Shown: positions 53,901 through 61,510 of the stretch, piece by piece
Layout of the letters: each line of letters starts with the position of its first letter
Position numbering within the stretch: the stretch's first letter is position 1
Assembly: GCA_022822745.1 (NCBI GenBank)
Contig: JAJEAO010000102.1
Span: 1-64,000, forward strand
Direction of reading: 5' to 3'
DNA length: 64,000 nucleotides
DNA from: Acidobacteriota bacterium
GTDB taxonomy: Bacteria > Acidobacteriota > Vicinamibacteria > Marinacidobacterales > Marinacidobacteraceae
Position numbers and translations under genes: made by a program
The notes under the pieces: model-generated
The model's input: only the letters and a program-made list of their open reading frames with translations
Told to the model about the DNA's origin: nothing
Database searches by the model: none

Positions 53901-54742
53901 AAGCGGGGCACGCAGTCGCCTTTCTACGCCATCACTCACAGAGTCTCGCGTTGTCGTCTTCCGAGAAGACTTTTGTTACGGGGATAGTAGATCAGTGGAC
54001 GAAGACGAGCGTGCGTTTTCCGAAGGACATACCTGACTTCTTTGTCGCGCCGGTTCGACAGTCCCTAGCGGGCGCAATTCGCGGTCTCGGGTTCCTGCTG
54101 TCCGAGGTGCGCGTACCCGCTTCGCTTGCCCAGGCGCTGAATCAGAAGGTGAAAGATCTGCACGACGCGCAATTGGACGAGAAAGGGATTCCGGCCTTCG
54201 GAATGCTGCCCGGAATCTGGAGATCCGCCCCGGAACTGCTCGACGACATCGACGTGACCATGAAGAAGGGTCTTGCGTCCGACGATGTCCGGATGGCCAA
54301 TAGCGCGTTCGGTGCCTTGCGTATCTGGCTTGAACCGCGATCGGACGAATCGCCGCCTTCTCCTCTGGAGCAATGGGTGCGAGAAGTTGGGGTGGCGGTC
54401 GCCGTCAGGCGACAGGCGGCGGGGGCAGCCCTTGATGTGGCCAAATGGATTTTTGAGCAGGGCCGCACCGATCACCGGGATGTGATTCGCGATCTCGTCG
54501 TTACGGGAATGGGATACCTTCTTGAGCAATTGCGGTACGACCGGGAAACTGCGGGTACCGATGGTCTGGACATTCCGCTCACGCGATGGCGGTGCGTTCG
54601 CGTCGCGCGAGCAATCGCGGCGGAACGCTCGGATGCGCCCGACATCGTTCGGAGATGGCTGGAACTCGGAAAGGGCGATCCCTTGCCTGAGGTGAGGCAT
54701 GTAGCCACGGATTGGCGAAGCGATGGGAGAGTTGCCGAGTGA
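50978..54742 (+). CDS. Large SIR2-domain protein, candidate antiphage NADase
   Basis: 1254 residues. The N-terminal SIR2-like domain (about 10-270) has the NAD-site motif VGSGFSRNA (28-36), FTTNWDTLLE (about 118-127) with the conserved Asn/Asp, and VKLHGS (about 154-159) with the catalytic-type His. The remaining ~950 residues are helical and repeat-like without recognisable enzyme motifs. This is the layout of lone SIR2 defence proteins such as DSR1/DSR2, which sense a phage protein and deplete NAD+. It is flanked on both sides by insertion-sequence remnants and is much less GC-rich than the core genes. No partner gene is present. Start ATG 50978. Defence role inferred. Confidence 0.82.
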   Translation: MTFPDQLRMDHVTEALWDTAGAGASVIVGSGFSRNARPKGPKGSPMPMLEDIAARLGQELYPQDPDRREPPERLAQEYAVECGETKLHQILQRTIADLDYRPGAFHRRLLQMPWRDIFTTNWDTLLERARGQVPERAYSVVRARSDLPQHSRPRIVKLHGSLPDPPLILTEDSYRTYPRTHAPFVNTVQQAMMTTLVLLLGFSGDDPNFLHWSGWVRDNLGEAAPKIYLAGYLGMSRSRRQMLESVRNVIPIDLARHPRIGRWPEPLRHQLATEWILTSLECGKPYVQTRWPEPPPTPKRINPLIDPVAMRHSTCPVAEPSMNPPQEESIEADKRKVARAVDAWRQNRKCYPGWLVFPQSKRSTQRRAVEHWTPFILRVLPRLEWLERLDVIFEVLWRFEKSLARPPKALETAAAEVLDAIDCETRAVGTEDVSEAKWTRIRAKWSEVALSLLTAARYRLDADGLEDRLERLAPCMSDDLEVAQRIHHERCLWSLWELDYKRLEQLLDRWNPSDVDPMWKLRKSALLRDLGRDQEAATLVEEAMVEIRAAPRSGQDFTTVAREGWALWSTISLNNLTDFRERWRHLAPMQCDAPDVWDLRNALEQGNSNAKATPGFDLGVQRSGGRWYRFDSERFAAAYESVRLTEVAGLPNAVDSFDVAGSLLRLSAERLAAVDPQLAIRLVLRAASGGTDEFLQRVLSRERTAALPRRKARRLCDAVKRLALHAISRVEANVRGERIPWARRAGVALEGWSRLILRVDHEEAERALQEGLKLHARSMHFWLHESLGNLLRRSWETMRSRNAEEVVLDILETQIPRDREMDVVSKHPEPADLLWDLERPPERTPENETRWVRVIGTLVRAATQGGVTRERASRRLGRIADWGLLTPPEVAQVAEGWWGTDAPGDGSLPVGTGLPDYVFVVLPEPRQGMGRRAFGRKWLTGDSSQAILSGMDGSGAVGLPVTHMDPHRADDVLHQAGHAVAFLRHHSQSLALSSSEKTFVTGIVDQWTKTSVRFPKDIPDFFVAPVRQSLAGAIRGLGFLLSEVRVPASLAQALNQKVKDLHDAQLDEKGIPAFGMLPGIWRSAPELLDDIDVTMKKGLASDDVRMANSAFGALRIWLEPRSDESPPSPLEQWVREVGVAVAVRRQAAGAALDVAKWIFEQGRTDHRDVIRDLVVTGMGYLLEQLRYDRETAGTDGLDIPLTRWRCVRVARAIAAERSDAPDIVRRWLELGKGDPLPEVRHVATDWRSDGRVAE

Positions 54743-54751
54743 CCGGATCCG

Positions 54752-55165
54752 TGCGCGACAAAACAGAGTGAGACGGAGTCCGACGTTCGGGGAGTCGTGA
54801 GCGTCCAGTGAAGGAGGTTCACGGCGATGGCGACCTAGCGGGGCTGAGGCGCGGGGAACCGGGGCTCCTCCGCTGGGATCGGGGTGGCTACGGCGCAGGA
54901 TCCTCCCGCATCGGAGGTGAGCGATGCCGGGCCGACACATCACCCATCATCAGGAGAGGATCTTCATGGCGGAGCGAGGAGGGCGTTCGGTCGCGGTGGC
55001 GGCGCGGGCGGGGATCAGCCGAGCGCGCGGCTACCGGTTGTTGAAGGAAGGGCGCCCGGAGGGGAGCCGCGGGGTCGGCGTCGTCTGGACCCGTTGCCGG
55101 GGATGTTCGAGTCGGAGGTGGTTCCGATGCTGGAGGCGAGTCCGGAGATCCGGCCGCTGGCGGTG
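54752..55165 (+). mobile_element. IS21-type left end, copy B, with istA N-terminal remnant
   Basis: 54752-55054 repeats copy A in opposite orientation (GCGCGACAAAACAGAGTGAG onward, then ATGGCGGAGCGAGGAGGGCG). It is followed by an out-of-frame piece reading DPLPGMFESEVVPMLEAS and PEIRPLAVFR, as in the IstA N-terminal region. It ends where an ISKra4-type fragment begins. It lacks the outermost TGTGGC and has no intact gene. Confidence 0.65.
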
Positions 55166-55169
55166 TTCC

Positions 55170-55560
55170 GGGGGGTGGCGGGCGATGGTCTCGATGGCGG
55201 CGTTGCAGGGGAAGGAGTCGGGATCGCGGGCGGTGTTGCCGTTGGGGTCTCGGGAGTCGGCCGACCAGATGACGGCGAGCTTGGCTTCACGGGTTCTGGC
55301 GGGGCCCGGGCGCTTGCCCGGGCGGCCTTCGGTCTCGGTCTTCCGGACCGGGGCACAGGTGCCTCGAGGCCGAGATAGACGGTGTGGGCGGTCGAGGGTT
55401 CGGGTTCGACCACTTGTTCCTCGTCGAGGGCGACGCTGCGGCCGAGGGCTTTGGCGGCGCGCTCCACCTTGTTCGGAGGGATGTGGAGCCCGGCGAGTTC
55501 GCGGAGGAGTTCGCTGCTGTCGGCGAAGCTGACGCGGGCGGCACTGATGCCGGTCATGCG
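55170..55560 (-). mobile_element. ISKra4-type transposase fragment
   Basis: Two minus-strand frames together read as part of an ISKra4-family transposase. The first is DSSELLRELAGLHIPPNKVE ... EEQVVEPEPSTAHTVYLGLE (55557 to about 55350). After a frameshift comes PVRKTETEGRPGKR ... TREAKLAVIWSADSRD (to about 55180). Both ends of the transposase are missing. It lies between IS21 remnants and is non-functional. Confidence 0.62.
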
Positions 55561-55572
55561 GAGAGCGGCGGG

Positions 55573-56342
55573 TGTGGCGCGTCAATCAGCAGGGTGAGAC
55601 GAGCGCGACAAACAGGATGAGCCGGAGTCGGACGGTCGGTGGAGTCGTGAGCGGTCCGGTGGAGGGGGTTGACGACGAGGGCGACCGGGCGGGGCCGAGG
55701 CGCGGGGAACCGGGGCTCCACCGCCAGGATCGGGGTGGTTACGGCGCAATCTCCTCCCGCATCGGGAGAAGAGCGATGCCGGGCCGGCACAAGGCGACGT
55801 TCCGCTCGTTCGGGGGCGTGCCGTGGGAGCTGCTGTTCGACCAGATGAAGGCAGTGATCACGTCGGACGGGCGGCGCACGGGAGGCCGGCTGGTGGAGAA
55901 CCCGGAGTTCCTGAGGTTTGCGTACCACTGGGGCTTCCGGATCCGAGCGTGTGGTTCGTATCGAGCTCATACGAAGGGAAGGTGGAGCGGCCAATCCGGT
56001 ACATTCGGGAGAGATTCTTCTATGGCCGGGACTTCGTCTCCGACGAGGATCTGAACGCCCGAGCGGGAGAGTGGCTGGCGGGGAAGGCGAACGTCTGAGT
56101 GCACGGGACGCTGAAGGAGCGGCCTGCGGACCCGTTCGAGAAGGAGCGGGGGCACCGGGGTGCTCTAGCTCGGTGGCCGCATCGGGGCGTGACGTCGCGA
56201 CCCGCGCCTCGGAACCAGCGGCCGGAGCGGATCGCCGCTCAGATGGCAGACCTGAAGATGCCGGGGGCGCTGGAGGCGCTGGACGAGGTGCTGTCGGGAG
56301 TGGACGGAGGAGGCACGACGGCATCGGAGGCGATCGCGGTTC
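55573..56342 (+). mobile_element. IS21 element remnant, copy C (left end, istA and istB pieces)
   Basis: 55573-55792 matches copy A (TGTGGCGCGTCAATCAGCAG start). It fuses directly into the IstA core: FRSFGGVPWELLFDQMKAV and FRIRACGSYRAHTKG. A one-base deletion near 55979 shifts the frame, and the next frame continues KVERPIRYIRERFFYGRDFV to a stop at 56098. From about 56215 an IstB-like start follows (ERIAAQMADLKMPGALEALD), cut off at about 56342. Most of istA and istB is gone. Confidence 0.75.
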
Positions 56343-56452
56343 CCGACTACCATTCTTCATGGCGTATCACTCCTCCCTCGCGATCTGGACGCTGGTGACT
56401 CCCACCCTACGCCACCCCCACTCGCATCACCCACATTCACGCATAGCTCCCC
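56343..56452 (-). mobile_element. Truncated IS256 left end
   Basis: On the minus strand the region reads from CTATGCGTGAATGTG (about 56452) through GGAGTGATACGCCATGAAGA to a short start MKNGSREPRSPP. It resembles the flank and start of the IS256 remnant at 50945-50800 (CTATGCGCGAATTTAGG; KKISREPRVSPP). Only about 110 bases survive. The 97 bases from 56453 to the restriction gene show nothing more. Confidence 0.5.
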
Positions 56453-56549
56453 CGCTGAGTGCCTCCCGGGATGTGCGGCCTCCCCCCACCTGCGCGCCCC
56501 GAGATCCGCGCGGCACCCAAACCATAGGTGCCTCGGCTCTCAGCCGTCT

Positions 56550-57710
56550 CTACGCCGCCGCATCTCTGATGCGTTGGGCAGTCGCGCGTACGTCCGGCAC
56601 GGACTCGAAGATGCGGCGGGCCTTGCAAACTGCCGGAGACGGAACTCTGATCCTCGGATCTACCGCAACATCCTGCCTCCAATCCTCAAACACATTCACT
56701 ACGAAGAGCATCCGTTGAACATCCTCCAGGGACACCCGATCTTGCGGACCCCGCCTCGGCCATCGAAACGACGAGATCGCACGGTCCACGCGTTCAAGTC
56801 CCCGCACCATATCCCTATGCTCACCGTACGTCATCTGCCTATACTCGCTGGCACTCGTCGCATACTGAAAGTAAAGGAAGTCCACCGCCAACATGCACTT
56901 CACGAGCGCATTAGGTTCCGGATCATCAGGAAGCCCAACGAACAACCGCCGCAACCAGCGTCCCGGTCGCTCCGGAATTTCTCCTAGCGCGGACATCAGC
57001 AAACAGACCTCGGCGAGTCCCTCAGTCGTGTCCGGCTCGACCGTGAGCACTCCGCGGTTCTCGACGGCTTGTGCCGCACGAGTCGCAAGGTGAGCCTTCT
57101 CCCGCGTTGGAACGTCCCGCTGGGCATCCAGCAGTGTCTCCCGGTCCATGATCTCACCAAGCACATCAGTCAGCCGGCAGTCACCGTCCCGAAGCGCCGG
57201 CAAGAACACCTCTCTCCTTACACGATATGCTGGCCTACTGCCCCAGGCCGCGACCGACCCAATCGTTCCCTGATCCATGATCCAGTCGGTCTTCAATAGA
57301 CCTACTTTCTCCTCCGGGCGTACCACATAGAAAAAATCCCGATCTGGCCAAGGAATGCGCACCTCCTTTCCCCGCACTTTCTTTCCCACCTTGGACAACT
57401 TGAAGTCATAGTGTGTGAGGTTAGGCTGTATGGCGATCTGAAACTCATACATTCGCCTCCTCCCACTACCCCATGTCGCCAAGTAGTCTGGAGTCTGACT
57501 CAGCGCTTGCTTCCGACTAAACCACAGATCGGCATCAGCCCCATGCTTGACAACGGTAACGCTCTCGTCACTGTACTCTTGGATCAGCAGGTCCCGGAGC
57601 AGCGGAATGCACTCCAGCTCCCGGATCGCCTTCATCTTCATGTCGTGACGGTACTGATCCCAAGTCCTGGAACGGATGTCGCTTGATTGAGCATAACCGA
57701 TCTTCGACAT
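56550..57710 (-). CDS. Probable type II restriction endonuclease
   Basis: 386 residues with no family I can name with certainty. A PD...ExQ arrangement, TPDYLATW (73-80) then MYEFQIAIQ (87-95), resembles a PD-(D/E)XK core with Gln in place of Lys. The rest is helical with many charged residues. It begins 15 bases after the stop of a DNA methyltransferase on the same strand, the classic M-R order, which is the main support for its role. Base composition is clearly less GC-rich than the host genes, suggesting recent arrival. Start ATG 57710. Confidence 0.62.
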   Translation of the reverse strand: MSKIGYAQSSDIRSRTWDQYRHDMKMKAIRELECIPLLRDLLIQEYSDESVTVVKHGADADLWFSRKQALSQTPDYLATWGSGRRRMYEFQIAIQPNLTHYDFKLSKVGKKVRGKEVRIPWPDRDFFYVVRPEEKVGLLKTDWIMDQGTIGSVAAWGSRPAYRVRREVFLPALRDGDCRLTDVLGEIMDRETLLDAQRDVPTREKAHLATRAAQAVENRGVLTVEPDTTEGLAEVCLLMSALGEIPERPGRWLRRLFVGLPDDPEPNALVKCMLAVDFLYFQYATSASEYRQMTYGEHRDMVRGLERVDRAISSFRWPRRGPQDRVSLEDVQRMLFVVNVFEDWRQDVAVDPRIRVPSPAVCKARRIFESVPDVRATAQRIRDAAA

Positions 57711-57725
57711 TTGAAGCTCTCTACT

Positions 57726-58766
57726 TTACAACGGCAAGGTGGAACCAAACACACGTCGCGTCTCCCGCAGCCGGCCGGCGGCCATCGCACAGAAGTCTGG
57801 ATTGATCTCATATCCAACTCCGTGCCGCCGCAGCTTGGCCGCTGCGACCAAGGCCGTCCCGGACCCAAGAAACGGATCCAGAATCGTCTCCCCCTCAAAC
57901 GTGAAGGCCCGTATAAGGCGTGACGGGATTTCCAAAGGAAACGGGGCAACATGAGAGCGATTCCCGCCACTTTTCTCCGGCTTGATGAGCCAGACATCGG
58001 AGTTCTTGATTGACAGCCAGAACTCCTTGTCAAGGCGAGATCTCTCCTTTTGCTCGGCGGTTACATGCGCGTACTTTCGGCCCGATTTCCGCTTGGGCTT
58101 CTCGAACTCCAAGATGAACTCATGCATGTTGTTGATGAGGATTCCACCCGGATACGGATACGTGCCGAAGTGGGCACGGACGCCGTTCGTCTTGTGCCAC
58201 ACAATATCTCGTTTGAAGATGAATCCGACTGCCTCGCAACAATCGATGCTCTTGCCTACGAGATTGAGGGATCGAAAAGACTTGTTCTCCCGAACAGGGA
58301 GGTTCATGATGTTCAAGAAGAACTTTCGCCCTGGCTGGAGCACTCGCAGGACTTCGGCCCACACCCGAGAGATCTCTTGGAGCCAATCCTGCAGGTCATG
58401 GATATTCCCTAGGTCATCCAAGGCAGCATCGGAGTACATCTTGGCGTTGAAATATGGGGGTGAGGTGACGGCGAGATGAATGCTGTCATCCTTCAGATGC
58501 GTCATGGCACGGGAATCCCGTCGGATCACTCTCTGTGACGTGTTATTGATTTCGATAGTCTCGTGTCGAAGCTTCGGCTCGGCCGTAGCGCGAGTCGGAA
58601 GCTGCCGCACATCGCGGAGGTCAAAGCGGTACTGCCCAGCCGATGAGCGCACAGCCGGCAACAAGCGGCGCTTCACCATCCGGTGGATGTCTGGGACGGG
58701 AAGACCTGTAAACGCCGACACTTCCCCTACGGAAAGGTACTCGCGGCGCTCATAGTCAGTTGCCAT
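57726..58766 (-). CDS. DNA methyltransferase (N4-cytosine/N6-adenine) with N-terminal HTH
   Basis: 346 residues. Residues 8-58 form a MerR/excisionase-like helix-turn-helix (YLSVGEVSAFTGLPVPDIHR ... RRLLPAV). The beta-class methyltransferase follows, with catalytic TSPPYF (101-106), typical of N4-cytosine enzymes but also some N6-adenine ones. The AdoMet motif DPFLGSGT is at 297-304. The HTH could recognise its own promoter and delay the nuclease, acting as a built-in controller; that is inference. Start ATG 58766, GAGGGG 6 bases upstream. The gene for the probable endonuclease follows. Confidence 0.88.
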   Translation of the reverse strand: MATDYERREYLSVGEVSAFTGLPVPDIHRMVKRRLLPAVRSSAGQYRFDLRDVRQLPTRATAEPKLRHETIEINNTSQRVIRRDSRAMTHLKDDSIHLAVTSPPYFNAKMYSDAALDDLGNIHDLQDWLQEISRVWAEVLRVLQPGRKFFLNIMNLPVRENKSFRSLNLVGKSIDCCEAVGFIFKRDIVWHKTNGVRAHFGTYPYPGGILINNMHEFILEFEKPKRKSGRKYAHVTAEQKERSRLDKEFWLSIKNSDVWLIKPEKSGGNRSHVAPFPLEIPSRLIRAFTFEGETILDPFLGSGTALVAAAKLRRHGVGYEINPDFCAMAAGRLRETRRVFGSTLPL

Positions 58767-58844
58767 TTTTGGCCCCTCGGGCGTGGGAGTACCGAGTGGC
58801 TCCGTAGCCCATCTTCACTCGGACAATGGAAGGGGCAAGCATAG

Positions 58845-60176
58845 CTAGTGCCCTTCCGGGCGGGGGCGGCTGCGGTAGGTCTCGTAGAGACGGAGATGAC
58901 GGTTGTCGAGCGAGACCTCGGCGCCGTTCACGAACACATGGCGCACCTCGGTGCGGATCTCGAGCGGGTCGCCGTTCACGACGATCAGGTTGGCGACCTT
59001 GCCCTCCTCGATCGTCCCGAAGTCGTCACCCAGCCCGAAGAGCTGCGCCGGGATCGTCGTGATGGCGCGGACCGCCTCCTCCCGGGGCATGCCGTAGCCG
59101 ACCGCGTGGCCCGCCTCGTAGGGCAGGAGCCGCGAGTTCGACGACCCGAACGTGGCGAAGGCCACCGTGACCCCTGCCTCGTGCAGCTCGCCCGGCAGCG
59201 TGAACGGGCGGTCGTAGGGCAGATCCTCTTCGCGCGGGAGTCGCTGCGTGGGGCCCAGGATCACCGGGATCCCCTGCTCCGCGAGGAGCTCCTTCACCTT
59301 CCATGACTCGGCGCCGCCGAGCAGGATCATCCGCAGGCCCCGCGCGTCCGAAAAGGCCACGGCGTCCCGGATCTCCCGGGCTCCCTGAGCGATGACGAGA
59401 AGAGGCGTCTCGCCCCGGATCACCGGGCCGAGCGACTCGAGCCGGACATCGCGCGAAACGGCGCCGGCCTCCGCCGCCTCGGCGTAGCGCCCGGCCGCGT
59501 CGAGAACCTCGCCGAGTTCCCGGATCTCGCGGTCGTACTCCTCTTTCGCTTCCTCGAAGGGGCGCGGAGGCCGTCGGCCCCCGCCGAATCCGGAACTCCG
59601 GGTCCGCGGGCTGGGCCAGGCGAGGACCATCCCGGCGGAGGCGCGGATATCCATCTCCTCCACCGTCCAGCCATCGAGGTGGACGATCGAGGCCTGCCCG
59701 CTGATCCCCGAGCCGCCGCCTCCGAACCCGCCGAGCCGACCCGGCGCCACGACGGCGTGGGTGATGCCGTTGGCCCGCGCCACCGGCAGGTGCTCGCTCG
59801 AGGGATGGATCGCGGTGGCGGCGCGGAGGTGCGGGTTCATCTCGCCCAGCTCCGTCGTGTCCACGGTGGCGCTGACCGAGCCGATCTCGGTCAGCCCGAG
59901 CTGGCTGACCGAGTCCATGATCCCGGGGTACACGTCGAGGCCCGAGCCGTCCACGACACTGGCTCCCGGCGGGGCTTCGACATCCCCGATGTCCACGATC
60001 CGCCCGTCCCGGATCAGGATCGAACCCGACTCGATGGGAGCTTCCCCCTCGACGAGAGTGTGGATGCGGGCGCCCCGGATGAGGATGTCGTCGGACGCCT
60101 CCTGGCTGCCCTGCCGCCCGGCCGCGGGGAGAACCGCGAGCGCCGCGACGGCGGCGAATCGAAGCCCGCGGGTCAT
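58845..60176 (-). CDS. Amidohydrolase-fold exported protein lacking HxH (third of trio)
   Basis: 443 residues, ATG 60176. Signal peptide (RFAAVAALAVLPAAG), then the composite sandwich and barrel of the imidazolonepropionase-like amidohydrolases. Where active enzymes have PGIIDxHxH it reads YPGIMDSVSQLGL (83-95), so the first metal ligands are gone. The late segment NLIVVNGDPLEI is kept. A catalytically weak or structural partner is likely. Its start overlaps the stop of the intact enzyme upstream (ATGA, 60173-60176). The stretch to the methyltransferase gene (58767-58844) holds nothing. Confidence 0.85.
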   Translation of the reverse strand: MTRGLRFAAVAALAVLPAAGRQGSQEASDDILIRGARIHTLVEGEAPIESGSILIRDGRIVDIGDVEAPPGASVVDGSGLDVYPGIMDSVSQLGLTEIGSVSATVDTTELGEMNPHLRAATAIHPSSEHLPVARANGITHAVVAPGRLGGFGGGGSGISGQASIVHLDGWTVEEMDIRASAGMVLAWPSPRTRSSGFGGGRRPPRPFEEAKEEYDREIRELGEVLDAAGRYAEAAEAGAVSRDVRLESLGPVIRGETPLLVIAQGAREIRDAVAFSDARGLRMILLGGAESWKVKELLAEQGIPVILGPTQRLPREEDLPYDRPFTLPGELHEAGVTVAFATFGSSNSRLLPYEAGHAVGYGMPREEAVRAITTIPAQLFGLGDDFGTIEEGKVANLIVVNGDPLEIRTEVRHVFVNGAEVSLDNRHLRLYETYRSRPRPEGH

Positions 60177-61510
60177 CGCCGCCCCCCGGCCCGGCCTTCC
60201 CGGTCGCCCCCGGCGCCATCCCCCGCCGCCAGCCGCTCCTCGAGCTCGGCCCGCTCCCGGGCCATGGCCTCGCGCATCTCCCGGTCCTTCTCGGTGCTGA
60301 ACAGCACCCGCCCGTCCACGACCGTCATCCGGTTCACGGCGTAGGTGCTGAGCGGGTGCCGATCGAAGATCGCCAGATCGGCATCCTTGCCGACCTCGAT
60401 GGAACCGACCCGGTCCCCGACGCCGAGATGGATGGCGGCGTTGATCGTGATCGTGGCGAGCGCCTGCTCCTCGGTCATCCCGCCCCACTTCACCGCCTTG
60501 GCGGCCTCCTGGTTCAGGTGCCGCGCCTCCTCGGCGCTGTCGGAGTTGATCGAGACCAGGACGCCCCTCTCGGCCATCAGCGCGGCGTTGTACGGGATCG
60601 CATCGTAGGCCTCGACCTTGTAGGCCCACCAGTCGGAGAAGGTGGACGCGCCGGCGCCGTGGGCCGCGATCTCGTCGGCCACCTTGTAGCCCTCGAGCAC
60701 ATGCTGGAGCGTGGCGATCCGGACCCCGAACTCCTCCGCGACCCGCAGCAACTGGAGGATCTCGTCCTGCCGGTAGCAGTGGGCATGGACCAGCCGCGTC
60801 CCCTCGAGCACTTCGACCAGGTGCTCCAGCTTGAGGTCGCGCCGCGGCGGGATGGACCGCTCCCCGCGGGCCACCCGCGCCTCGTGGTCGGCGTGCGCCT
60901 GCCGGTAGGCCTCGGCTTCCAGAAACGCCTGGCGGATCACGTCCACGACGCCCATCCGGGTCGCCGGATAGCGGGGCTCCACGCCGGCGGGCATCCCCCG
61001 CGACCGCTTCGGGTTCTCGCCGAGGGCGAACTTGATCCCCGGAGGCGCGCCCTCGAAGACGAGCTCGTCGGCGGTGGCGCCCCACCGGTGCTTGATGACC
61101 ACGTTCAGGCCGCCGATCGGATTCGCGCTGCCGTGGAGGATGTTCGAGGTCGTGACCCCGCCCGCGAGCTCGCGGTAGATGTTGATGTCGTAGGGATCCA
61201 CCACATCGTGGGTGCCGGTCATGGAGGACACCGCCACGCTCCCCTCGTTGATGGACTCGGCGGCGACGTGGGAATGCGCATCCACGATCCCCGGCATGAT
61301 GAACCGGCCCTCGGCGTCCACGACCGGAACGCCGTCGGGAACGGCGGCCGGATCTCCGATCGCGACGATCTTCCCGTCACGGATCACGATCGGGCCCTCG
61401 CGGACCCCTTCGGTCACGGTGAGCACCGTCCCGCCCCGGATCACGAGATCCTGCGCCCCGAGAAGGGCCGGGATCAGGAGGAGCGCGGCGGCCAGCGTGG
61501 TTCGTCTCAT
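60173..61510 (-). CDS. Exported amidohydrolase, metal site intact (second of trio)
   Basis: 445 residues, ATG 61510. Signal peptide (LAAALLLIPALLGAQ). Metal-binding set is complete: DAHSH (78-82), GIKFALGENPKR with the bridging Lys, HAHCY, LQHVLEGYK and a late SINSD. Such enzymes hydrolyse cyclic amides, N-acyl or peptide-like substrates; which one is unknown. It is flanked on both sides, with 4-base overlaps, by two relatives that lack HxH, so the three are probably made together. Confidence 0.9.
   Translation of the reverse strand: MRRTTLAAALLLIPALLGAQDLVIRGGTVLTVTEGVREGPIVIRDGKIVAIGDPAAVPDGVPVVDAEGRFIMPGIVDAHSHVAAESINEGSVAVSSMTGTHDVVDPYDINIYRELAGGVTTSNILHGSANPIGGLNVVIKHRWGATADELVFEGAPPGIKFALGENPKRSRGMPAGVEPRYPATRMGVVDVIRQAFLEAEAYRQAHADHEARVARGERSIPPRRDLKLEHLVEVLEGTRLVHAHCYRQDEILQLLRVAEEFGVRIATLQHVLEGYKVADEIAAHGAGASTFSDWWAYKVEAYDAIPYNAALMAERGVLVSINSDSAEEARHLNQEAAKAVKWGGMTEEQALATITINAAIHLGVGDRVGSIEVGKDADLAIFDRHPLSTYAVNRMTVVDGRVLFSTEKDREMREAMARERAELEERLAAGDGAGGDREGRAGGRR

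Noticed and set aside
54884-55590. Several plus- and minus-strand frames of 150-200 codons
   Set aside because: They are patched from IS21 and ISKra4 fragments with frameshifts; none is an intact gene.
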